DNA of 22,124 nucleotides, taken from an uncultured Microcaldota archaeon. GTDB lineage: Archaea; Micrarchaeota; Micrarchaeia; Anstonellales; Anstonellaceae. Within the stretch, counting starts at the first letter, position 1. Every line of letters starts with the position of its first letter. Under the pieces are notes generated by a model, which had not been told where the DNA came from, did no database searches, and was given only the letters and a program-made list of their open reading frames with translations. Positions 1-6,688 of the stretch are shown here, in pieces. Both the position numbers and the translations under genes were made by a program. Location of the stretch: positions 1-22,124 of the forward strand of contig CAIXYX010000102.1 in assembly GCA_903923795.1 (NCBI GenBank), written 5' to 3'.

Positions 1-1
1 C

Positions 2-733
2 ACCAAGGACATCCGCCGCCACATCGAGGAGACCGACACGCGTGTCTTGCTCTGCTATTTGCCTGTGGGCAGCCAAAAGGCAGTCGAATACTGGGCCAAG
101 ATGGCTATTGACACCGGCTGCGGCATGGTGAATTGCCTTCCTGTTTTCATCGCCTCAAATCCTGTGTGGGCGCAGCGCTTCAAGCAGGCAGGCATGCCAA
201 TCGCCGGTGATGACATCAAAGCTCAAGTCGGCTCCACAATCGTTCATCGGACTCTTGCCAAACTGGTGGATGACCGCGGCGCGCTGATTGATGGCACCTA
301 CCAGCTCAACGTTGGCGGCAACACCGACTTTTTGAACATGAAAGAGCACGGAAGGCTTGCCAGCAAGAAGATTTCGAAAACTTCATCTGTGCAGAGCAAT
401 CTGCGGCACCCTCTGCCCGAGGACCGCATCCACATCGGCCCGTCTGATTATGTGCCATTTTTGGGTAACAAGAAGCTCGGCTTCATGCGCATAGAGGGGC
501 GCATGTGGGCCGATGTGCCGTTCAACCTCGAATTGAGGCTCGAAGTCGACGACAAGGCCAACTCCGGCGGCGTGTCTGTTGATGCGATTCGCTGCGTGCA
601 GATTGCATTGGACCGCGGCGTTGGCGGTTATTTGGAAGGGCCGTCGGCTTACTTCATGAAACATCCGCCAGTGCAGTATGCCGACCCGGTGGCAAGGCAG
701 ATGGTCGAGGACTTCATCGCGAATAAAGCTTAG
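2..733 (+). CDS. ino1: myo-inositol-1-phosphate synthase (5'-truncated by window edge)
   Basis: Cytosolic NAD-dependent enzyme (EC 5.5.1.4) that converts glucose 6-phosphate to inositol 1-phosphate; in archaea the product feeds inositol phospholipid head groups. The frame is open from base 2, so the N-terminal Rossmann part lies outside the window and about 243 residues remain, against roughly 360-390 for the usual archaeal enzyme. Diagnostic blocks visible in order are NCLPVFIAS, GDDIKAQVGSTI, LNVGGNTDFLNM, HIGPSDYVPFLGNKK and LEVDDKANSGGVSVDAIR, which form the NAD/substrate site and tetramerisation core of the family. It ends in TAG at 731-733 and is followed at once by a G-rich hairpin element. 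Family assignment is secure; nothing can be said about its start or promoter. Confidence 0.95.
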   Translation, partial: TKDIRRHIEETDTRVLLCYLPVGSQKAVEYWAKMAIDTGCGMVNCLPVFIASNPVWAQRFKQAGMPIAGDDIKAQVGSTIVHRTLAKLVDDRGALIDGTYQLNVGGNTDFLNMKEHGRLASKKISKTSSVQSNLRHPLPEDRIHIGPSDYVPFLGNKKLGFMRIEGRMWADVPFNLELRLEVDDKANSGGVSVDAIRCVQIALDRGVGGYLEGPSAYFMKHPPVQYADPVARQMVEDFIANKA

Positions 734-804
734 GGGGGAATCCGGAAGAGCCTCAAACTGAAGGGGGGACCAAGTTAATTCATGTGTTCCCCCCTGCGGT
801 TCGG
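733..804 (+). repeat. Conserved hairpin element, copy 1
   Basis: A G-run (733-738) is followed by an 8-bp stem, 762-769 paired with 788-795 (AGGGGGGA/TCCCCCCT), enclosing an 18-nt loop that ends TAATTCATGTGT, and then by GCGGTTCGG. A second copy lies at 8710-8784 with the same loop length, the same loop 3' half and compensatory stem changes. The upstream G-run could compete with the stem for the C-run, so two exclusive folds are possible. The function is not known. Confidence 0.7.
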
Positions 805-805
805 C

Positions 806-811
806 TATATT
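806..811 (+). promoter_or_regulatory. TATA box for the 841 gene
   Basis: TATATT lies 35 nt upstream of the ATG at 841. With the usual archaeal TATA-to-start distance of about 26 nt, transcription would begin around 832-836, giving a nearly leaderless message. No Shine-Dalgarno sequence is visible, which agrees. Confidence 0.5.
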
Positions 812-840
812 GTTAATAACCTCATCTGTTTTTTCTCTCT

Positions 841-2076
841 ATGCGCGCACCATTCACTCATTTTCTGCTGGTGCTGGTATTTCTACTCGGTTCCATCTGT
901 TTCACCCCCATTATTCATGCCACAAACGATTCCGTCTTCTCATCCGATTCAATCCTCACCGACCCCGGCTTCTCGCCTCCGCCAATGCCGGATTCAGGCA
1001 GTGCCGGCTCCCCGCCTTCCTACTCTCTTGGCCTGGAATTGCGCGATTTCACCTCAAAGACTCTGATAAATGACACTCATGCCATCCTCGAAATAACCGA
1101 CAACCAGACTGGACAGACAATCCGCACTCTTGCCTATGTGGGCACCAGCGGAGTGGCCCGTCTCCTCCTGCCAACCGGGCGCTATGACATCCAAATCCAA
1201 GTTGACCAGCTCGACACGCCCGGCACTGATTACTATTACTCATTCTCGCAGACCCTCACCTCCAATGTGAGCCGGACGATCTATCTCTTCCCGGTAGGTT
1301 CGCTATTAGGTGCAGTCTATTCCTCTGACGGACAGGCGGTGGCAGGCGCTCATGTCAAATTCGACTGCGGCTCATCTATCGGCTCAATCAATGAGCAGAC
1401 CAGCGACGAGCTGGGCCTTTTCCGCGCCTCTTGGCTGCCGGTGGGCAATTGCCGCATATCGGCGGCATCCGAAGATGGCATGGGTTATCAAGATGTCGAG
1501 ATAACGCATGGTGCGCGCCCATCAGTCGCGATATCGCTCAATCGCTCGCTGGTGCACACTGGCGAGTCATTCAAACCATCCTCCTCTCCGGACGCATTGT
1601 TCCTCTCTGTCGTCGTGCTCGCCATCCTGATTCTCGCAGTCATCGCCTATCTTTTCATGCACCACAAAAGCTCTCCGGCCGTATCATCCAAATCACCGCA
1701 TCCACCCTACAAATCCCCGCGCCCATCTGTTGAAAAAAGAAAATCTGCAGCGAAATCAACGCATCCCGCCCGAGTGACTTTCCAGCCACTCCCCGCCTCG
1801 ACAACTATTCAAACTCTTCCATCCCCGCACCAAATCCATCCCCGTTCAACCGACATCATCAAGACCCTTGGCGAGAACGAGAAAAAAGTCGCCGAATATC
1901 TCTTGCACAACGGCCACCACAGCACGCAGGCGAGAATCAAGAATTCCATCGGCATGCCAAAGACTTCTTTATCGCGCACCTTGCACATGCTGGAGCGAAA
2001 ACGCGTGGTGGAAATCGAGCGAATCGGCAAACTCAAGAAAGTGAGGTTAACTCAATGGTTTCTTGGCAAGGAATGA
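841..2076 (+). CDS. Membrane-anchored winged-HTH protein with Ig-like ectodomain
   Basis: A 411-residue protein. Residues 1-27 form a signal peptide (hydrophobic run HFLLVLVFLLGSICF). Residues about 55-235 look like two beta-sandwich modules; the second (SLLGAVYSSDGQAVAGAHVKF, ending ISLNRS) has the pattern of carboxypeptidase-regulatory-like (CarboxypepD_reg) domains. A membrane segment spans about 253-275, followed by a basic Ser/Pro-rich linker and a C-terminal winged helix-turn-helix at about 338-411, with recognition helix around MPKTSLSRTLHMLERK and wing VVEIERIGKLKKVRL. This is the layout of archaeal membrane-associated transcription regulators of the MarR-like type: a surface ectodomain linked to a cytosolic DNA-binding domain. 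The gene precedes the giant surface-protein gene, and a similar protein lies on the other side (6689-8356). Regulation of the locus is an inference. Confidence 0.85.
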   Translation: MRAPFTHFLLVLVFLLGSICFTPIIHATNDSVFSSDSILTDPGFSPPPMPDSGSAGSPPSYSLGLELRDFTSKTLINDTHAILEITDNQTGQTIRTLAYVGTSGVARLLLPTGRYDIQIQVDQLDTPGTDYYYSFSQTLTSNVSRTIYLFPVGSLLGAVYSSDGQAVAGAHVKFDCGSSIGSINEQTSDELGLFRASWLPVGNCRISAASEDGMGYQDVEITHGARPSVAISLNRSLVHTGESFKPSSSPDALFLSVVVLAILILAVIAYLFMHHKSSPAVSSKSPHPPYKSPRPSVEKRKSAAKSTHPARVTFQPLPASTTIQTLPSPHQIHPRSTDIIKTLGENEKKVAEYLLHNGHHSTQARIKNSIGMPKTSLSRTLHMLERKRVVEIERIGKLKKVRLTQWFLGKE

Positions 2077-2142
2077 ATGAGCCAAAAAATGCTCTCCGAC
2101 GTGAAGCGGGACATTGCCGAGGGGAATCTCACTCAAAATTTT

Positions 2143-2220
2143 ATTTGGACCATCAAAACGCCTTATTTCTCGATTTGGACCATTCAAATGCCTCCGTTTC
2201 GATTTTCGGACCTCTCAAAC
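2143..2220 (+). promoter_or_regulatory. Three phased ~30-bp repeats upstream of a TATA box (probable operators)
   Basis: ATTTGGACCATCAAAACGCC at 2143, ATTTGGACCATTCAAATGCC at 2173 and the more degenerate ATTTTCGGACCTCTCAAAC at 2202 begin 30 and 29 bp apart. Each has a partly palindromic TTTGG..CAAA core. The phasing, close to three helical turns, and the position directly upstream of TATATATAAAA suggest stacked binding sites for one regulator. The wHTH products of 841-2076 or 6689-8356 are candidates only by proximity. Confidence 0.6.
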
Positions 2221-2231
2221 TATATATAAAA
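2221..2231 (+). promoter_or_regulatory. Strong TATA box
   Basis: TATATATAAAA is the closest match to the archaeal box A consensus in this part of the window. Predicted transcription start is near 2248, more than 300 nt upstream of the ATG at 2563 and just before a highly structured segment. It may drive a long-leader mRNA for the surface protein or a separate small RNA. Confidence 0.7.
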
Positions 2232-2260
2232 GGCCGGACCAATCAATGTTGGAAAGTGAA

Positions 2261-2364
2261 TGACAACTGGTCGTCTCCGCTGCCCGCAGCGTTCAGCGGC
2301 ATTTGATTGCCGCAAAGAACTGCTGACTGGCATGGGGCCATTGGGCTGCGGGGCCCAGTTGTCA
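2261..2364 (+). ncRNA. Structured RNA: 10-bp closing stem with internal hairpins
   Basis: TGACAACTGG (2261-2270) is perfectly complementary to CCAGTTGTCA (2355-2364). Between them lie CGCTG/CAGCG (2278-2282 with 2287-2291), GCGGCA/TGCCGC (2296-2301 with 2308-2313) and TGGC/GCCA (2328-2331 with 2337-2340), which gives a multibranched fold. It starts about 13 nt after the start site expected from the TATA box at 2221. No known family (RNase P, SRP, common riboswitches) could be recognised. It is either a cis leader element of the 2563 gene or an independent small RNA. Confidence 0.55.
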
Positions 2365-2562
2365 AATACTCAGGAATCCAAAAATAAAAATCGGTGAACA
2401 AATGCAAGAAAACAAAATCTTCGCGGAAAACGCGGCAAATCAAATCACAATGAGCCGAGACGGCGATGCTGTAGAAACTCGTCCTTCTTTCGGGCTATTG
2501 GAAACTCTCAATCATTGGATAATCATGGCAATGGGCTGATGCCGGTAACTGAGGTAGCTTAG
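2365..2562 (+). other. Remaining leader of the surface-protein gene
   Basis: No convincing gene is seen here. It holds an A-rich stretch (2379-2420), small inverted repeats (CGCG-GAAAA-CGCG; GCCG-AGA-CGGC near 2456) and a Shine-Dalgarno GAGGT at 2551-2555, seven bases before the ATG at 2563. The ribosome binding site argues that the 2563 gene is translated from a leadered mRNA, unlike many genes in this window. Confidence 0.5.
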
Positions 2563-5500
2563 ATGGAAAACACAAAAAACAATTCAAGCCCGGTCGGGGC
2601 GCGTCTATTCGCGCTTGCGACTCTATGTATATTGCTGGTCTGCACTTCATTGGTGTCTGCCACGGCCAACGCCTGCCTGTCTTATCCTACCACGGTCATC
2701 GGTGATTCGCAGACTGTCGGCGGACTGTCATTTCAGCTCAATGACGTCTCAGTGGCTTATGGCAGCAACAACAACCACGCCGCCATCATCAATGTGCTGA
2801 ATTCCAATCAGCAAATCGTCGACCGCGAGATGATATTTCCGGGCAACAATCGGGTAATCACAGTCAATGGAAATAATTACAATATAGATGTGTGCGATGC
2901 CATGGGCGGCATCACTCTTTCTGGCAAATGGGCCAAATTCAAAGTAAATACAACCACTTCATCTTCATCCAATACTTGTTCGGGTTTTGAAGCAATAGAT
3001 ATCGGTGAAGTCGCCAACCAGAACGGGGCAAAAGTCCGCCTCGCCGACATTAGCGTTGCGAACGGCAGCGATAACATTCATCCCGCCATTCTCGAATCAC
3101 TCGATGCCAATGATCAAATAGTCGACCGCATGCAAATCTACGGCACACCTTCATCCATCGGCTCGGCTGTCACCAATATATCTAGTGCTGCCATGAACTT
3201 ATCAAATAATGATTATCAAGTGCAAGTCTGCGAAGTTGCGGGCGGAATGACCCTGAACTCCAAATGGGCCAAGGTAAAAATAACCCCGACCAGCTCGCCA
3301 TCCACCAATCCTTGTCCTGATTTCACAGACGCCAGCATCGGTGAACAGGTGCCTGGAGGTACTATATCTGTCCGATTGGCCGACATCAGCGTCGCGACCG
3401 GTTCTAGCAATTCCCACACTGCCATTCTCGACATTCTGGATGCCAATAATGTAGTAATCAACCAGACCCAAATCCTCCCCGGTGCGTCAACTATCTATAC
3501 CGATCCTGGCGGTTCGAGCCATCTGATACAAGTGTGCGATGCTGCGGGAGGCATCACGCTTTCCGCCAAATATGCGAAAATCAAAATCACAGATACCAAT
3601 TCTTCTTCGACCTTTACCTGCAATGGGTTCACCCCGATCAGCATCGGTGAATCTGTCCCGGCCGGCAGTGGTGACAATACCGCGGCCCGCCTCTCCGATA
3701 TTTCGGTCGCTACCGGCAGCAACAATGTCCACGCTGCCACCTTCGATATACTCAACTCCAATAGCCAAGTTGTCGACCAGGTGCAAGTCAACCCCGGCTC
3801 TTCTGTAGTCACCTCAGTCAATGGTAAAAATTACAAAGTGCAAGTTTGCGAAACGGCCGGAGGCATAACTCTCGCGGCCAAATGGGCGAAAGTCAAATTC
3901 ACCCCGACCACAGACTCGGTGAACACATTGCCCGGCACGGTGTTGAGTATCGGTGACACTCTCCCTGTGGCAGGATACACCGTGCGTTTGAGTGATATCT
4001 CCGTCGCCACGACTGCCAATAATGCGCACCCTGCAATTCTCGATGTCCTCGATTGGGACGGTTACGTCATGAACAGCGTCCAAGTCAATCCCGGCTCATC
4101 TGTTATTATCGACCATATCGGCACAAGCAATATCAAAATCGAGGTATTCGACACAGCCGGTGGTCTTACGTTGTCCTCCAAGTGGGCCCGTGTCCGTGTC
4201 TCGAACGTGTCGGCTGCCTCCACTCTTCCCTGTACGTCTGACCCAGTGAATGTCGGTGATATTATCCAGTCCAATGTGCGTGTGCGCTTGTCAGACATCG
4301 GAGTAGCGACCGGCAGCAATAACATCCACTCTGCCATGCTCGACATCCTTGACGCGAACGGCGCAGTCCTCGACCGCATTTCAGTGAATCCTGGCACCAC
4401 AGTTGAATCATCCGCCGGCGGCAAGAATTACAGTATCAATGTATGTGAAACCGCCGGAGGCCTCACACTCGCCTCCAAGTGGGCCAAATTCCAGGTGACA
4501 ACGTTGGATGTGCCAGATTGTCAAGGCTACACTGACATCACCGTAGGGGGAACTATCAAATTCCCATCTGAATTATACACGATTAAATTCCTCATCCTAT
4601 CTGGTAAGACAGATGAATCTGGTATGTACCCTGCCATTATCGATGTGCTGGATTCCGATAACGTTGTCCTCGACGACCTAATGGTTCATCCGGGAAGTAT
4701 CTATCATTACAATAGCGGTGTATCCACCGACCGAATTAACATCGACCTTTGTAAAACCCAAGCCGGAAGCACCCCGAGCACTACCCATGCCTGGGTGAAA
4801 CTCAATGAAACTCAGGGCGCAAACTTCTGCTCTGTCGACTGGGGCCCGTGGAACCAGACCGTCAATACCACCATCACCAACCGCACGAATTCCGACGGAG
4901 ACCTCGAATTCAATACCTGTCGCAACACCACCCGTTCGCGTCCCTGCCCCACAAACTCCTCGGCCACGCTGAACGGCTCCTCCGTATATGCTTGCGACGG
5001 CTGGACCACCTGCACCAACTGGACAGCATGGTCAAACAATGCCACCCTCACATACAACCAGACGAACGGCACAACGTACCGCACATGCAACACCACGGTG
5101 CAAATCCGCTACTGCGTCCTCTCCATGAACGACACGCAATTGCAGAACATCACCAATTGCGGCGACTGGATGAATTCCTCCACCAACACCTCGACAAACA
5201 ATTACACCTGCGGAGGAATTTCCTCGCAATGGTACACGCCCAATTCTTGCACCCCCGGCACTTGCCCGACCGGCTACACATGCACTCAATCGACCAGCAC
5301 CTGTGGCTGCATGCCGACAAACTGCACATGGTCACAATTCACGGACGACAGCCTCAATGCCGGTCTGGTCTCCAATTATACCGAGGTCAACGGCACCTAT
5401 ATGCGCAACTGCGCCCGTTTCATTCAGGTCAGCACCTGCTCGGTCAATAGTTCGGTCTTGCGCCGCTACCAACCCCGCAATTCATGCGATGACTGGAGCC

Positions 5501-6213
5501 CCATAAATGCCACCAACTGCCCCAACTGGACCTCTTGGTCGCAAACAAGTTCCTCGTCATTCAACCAGACAAACGGCACGAATGTCCGCACCTGCACGAG
5601 TCAAACGACTGGCAGATACTGTGTGAATGCCCCATCCGTCAACCAGACGAATTCCACCCAGAACTGCACCCAATGGGTCTCGCAGGGCAACAGCCAAATC
5701 TCCATCCCGCTGATGAAGGGCTGGAATCTGGTGAGCTTGGGTGCAAGACCCACCCGCTTTGATTCGCGCAATGGCGACCCCCAGCACAAGCTGCTCGCCT
5801 TTGTTTATCTGAACGACCAGAGCCGCTATGTCACCATCTCGCAGGCCCAGAGCATATTGGGGAGCGGGTTCGCGGATTACATGGCCCAGCATTCGTTCTG
5901 GGTCTACGCGTTCTCGAACGCGAATCTTGACGTGCAGCTCGACCCGAGGTCAAGTCTGGACTCTGTCTCCCTGCCGTCTGGCTGGGATTTCGCCCCTGTG
6001 CTGGACTCCATGCTGGGGCAGAATCTGGACAGTCTGGGTTCCAACTGTGGCATAACCCGCGCCTATTCATGGGACGCCATCGGCCAGTCATGGGTCAATG
6101 TGGCCACTTCGCAGCCCCTGCTTCCTACCATGCAGCACGGGGGCATATTGGTGAAAGCCAGCCATGTCTGCTCTTTGGGGAACGTGTTCTCCCCGCCGCC
6201 GATTCCGCAGTAA
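2563..6213 (+). CDS. Giant secreted S-layer-like surface protein with repeat and TSP1-like regions
   Basis: A 1216-residue exported protein. A signal peptide or membrane segment occupies residues 15-36. Seven repeats of about 90-105 residues follow, beginning near residues 38, 139, 251, 353, 460, 557 and 653. Their shared pattern is IGE...VRLADISVATGSNN.H.AILDILDAN, then VNPGSS, then VCETAGGITL..KWAKVK. Most repeats carry one Cys at the start and one in the QVC strand; repeat 5 lacks both and repeat 7 is divergent. Residues about 756-1045 are rich in Cys, Trp, Thr and NxS/T sequons, with WTSWS..RTC modules resembling thrombospondin type 1. The C-terminal part (about 1046-1216) starts PLMKGWNLVSLG, a segment found in archaeal extracellular proteins; no C-terminal membrane anchor is seen. 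The start is supported by GAGGT at 2551. A surface-layer or adhesive glycoprotein role is inferred. Confidence 0.88.
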   Translation: MENTKNNSSPVGARLFALATLCILLVCTSLVSATANACLSYPTTVIGDSQTVGGLSFQLNDVSVAYGSNNNHAAIINVLNSNQQIVDREMIFPGNNRVITVNGNNYNIDVCDAMGGITLSGKWAKFKVNTTTSSSSNTCSGFEAIDIGEVANQNGAKVRLADISVANGSDNIHPAILESLDANDQIVDRMQIYGTPSSIGSAVTNISSAAMNLSNNDYQVQVCEVAGGMTLNSKWAKVKITPTSSPSTNPCPDFTDASIGEQVPGGTISVRLADISVATGSSNSHTAILDILDANNVVINQTQILPGASTIYTDPGGSSHLIQVCDAAGGITLSAKYAKIKITDTNSSSTFTCNGFTPISIGESVPAGSGDNTAARLSDISVATGSNNVHAATFDILNSNSQVVDQVQVNPGSSVVTSVNGKNYKVQVCETAGGITLAAKWAKVKFTPTTDSVNTLPGTVLSIGDTLPVAGYTVRLSDISVATTANNAHPAILDVLDWDGYVMNSVQVNPGSSVIIDHIGTSNIKIEVFDTAGGLTLSSKWARVRVSNVSAASTLPCTSDPVNVGDIIQSNVRVRLSDIGVATGSNNIHSAMLDILDANGAVLDRISVNPGTTVESSAGGKNYSINVCETAGGLTLASKWAKFQVTTLDVPDCQGYTDITVGGTIKFPSELYTIKFLILSGKTDESGMYPAIIDVLDSDNVVLDDLMVHPGSIYHYNSGVSTDRINIDLCKTQAGSTPSTTHAWVKLNETQGANFCSVDWGPWNQTVNTTITNRTNSDGDLEFNTCRNTTRSRPCPTNSSATLNGSSVYACDGWTTCTNWTAWSNNATLTYNQTNGTTYRTCNTTVQIRYCVLSMNDTQLQNITNCGDWMNSSTNTSTNNYTCGGISSQWYTPNSCTPGTCPTGYTCTQSTSTCGCMPTNCTWSQFTDDSLNAGLVSNYTEVNGTYMRNCARFIQVSTCSVNSSVLRRYQPRNSCDDWSPINATNCPNWTSWSQTSSSSFNQTNGTNVRTCTSQTTGRYCVNAPSVNQTNSTQNCTQWVSQGNSQISIPLMKGWNLVSLGARPTRFDSRNGDPQHKLLAFVYLNDQSRYVTISQAQSILGSGFADYMAQHSFWVYAFSNANLDVQLDPRSSLDSVSLPSGWDFAPVLDSMLGQNLDSLGSNCGITRAYSWDAIGQSWVNVATSQPLLPTMQHGGILVKASHVCSLGNVFSPPPIPQ

Positions 6214-6223
6214 GGTGAGTCCT

Positions 6224-6565
6224 ATGGTAACACGAACTCACATCATGATAATCATCGGCGTCGTAGTCGTACTGGCGTTCATGGCGCTGGGAGGGCTGTT
6301 CATCCTCGCCGCAGTTAGCACCACGCCTGCCAGCACAAATGTGGCCAACAACACCACTCTCTGCGCAAGCGGGGTGAATGATGGGCCGGGCGGAGCATGC
6401 TGCGGTTATGTGTGCACTGCCACCTGCCCCGGCGGCTACAAACCGAACACCTGCCGCTGCGAATGTCTGGATGGCTCGAGCGGGAATGCAACCGTGGCGG
6501 GCATAAGCGATGTGTTCGGCGAGCCGGAAGGGAATTTCACCATGCCTGCATTGCCGCCGGGTTAA
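6224..6565 (+). CDS. Small membrane-anchored Cys-rich protein
   Basis: A 113-residue protein not recognised as a named family. Residues 7-30 form one hydrophobic segment (IMIIIGVVVVLAFMALGGLF) with a short basic N-terminus, so the rest should face outside. The exported part has a compact Cys cluster, with eight Cys between about residues 46 and 79 (ACCGYVCTATCPGG and TCRCEC among them), suggesting a small disulphide-knotted domain, then an acidic/Pro tail. The ATG at 6224 is preferred over upstream in-frame starts because GGTGA lies five bases before it. It starts 10 nt after the stop of the giant surface protein, so the two are almost certainly co-transcribed. An accessory or anchoring role for that protein is a guess from context. 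Confidence 0.75.
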   Translation: MVTRTHIMIIIGVVVVLAFMALGGLFILAAVSTTPASTNVANNTTLCASGVNDGPGGACCGYVCTATCPGGYKPNTCRCECLDGSSGNATVAGISDVFGEPEGNFTMPALPPG

Positions 6566-6569
6566 TCAG

Positions 6570-6624
6570 TTCTTTTCTCGTCGTATATTTTCTTTTGTTC
6601 GGTTGTTTGTTCGGTCGGTTTTTT
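6570..6624 (+). terminator. T-rich termination region after the surface operon
   Basis: Several T-runs (TTCTTTTCTCG, TTTTCTTTTG, GGTTTTTTGG) on the coding strand directly after the stop at 6565 fit archaeal oligo-T termination. A short GTTCGGTYG motif recurs within it. Confidence 0.5.
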
Positions 6625-6657
6625 GGCATATTTCCAGCCACCAAACCAAAACCGAAC

Positions 6658-6666
6658 AATAATAAA
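6658..6666 (+). promoter_or_regulatory. TATA-like box for the 6689 gene
   Basis: AATAATAAA lies 23-31 nt upstream of the ATG at 6689. This spacing predicts a leaderless transcript, and no Shine-Dalgarno sequence is seen before that ATG. Confidence 0.4.
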
Positions 6667-6688
6667 CCCTCCAAAATCAACTATTTCC

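Noticed and set aside
782..1073. Short frames starting at ATGTGTTCC (782) and the similar start at 8761
   Set aside because: The shared sequence belongs to the conserved hairpin; after it the two frames diverge through indels, so it is not a conserved peptide.
2143..2220. Possible CRISPR repeats
   Set aside because: Only three imperfect units with 9-10 bp between them, no spacer-sized gaps and no cas genes; operator-like repeats fit better.
4848..5450. 200-codon plus-strand frame inside the surface-protein gene
   Set aside because: A shadow of the Asn/Thr/Cys-rich codons of the main frame, with His/Gln/Arg-rich composition and no start signal.
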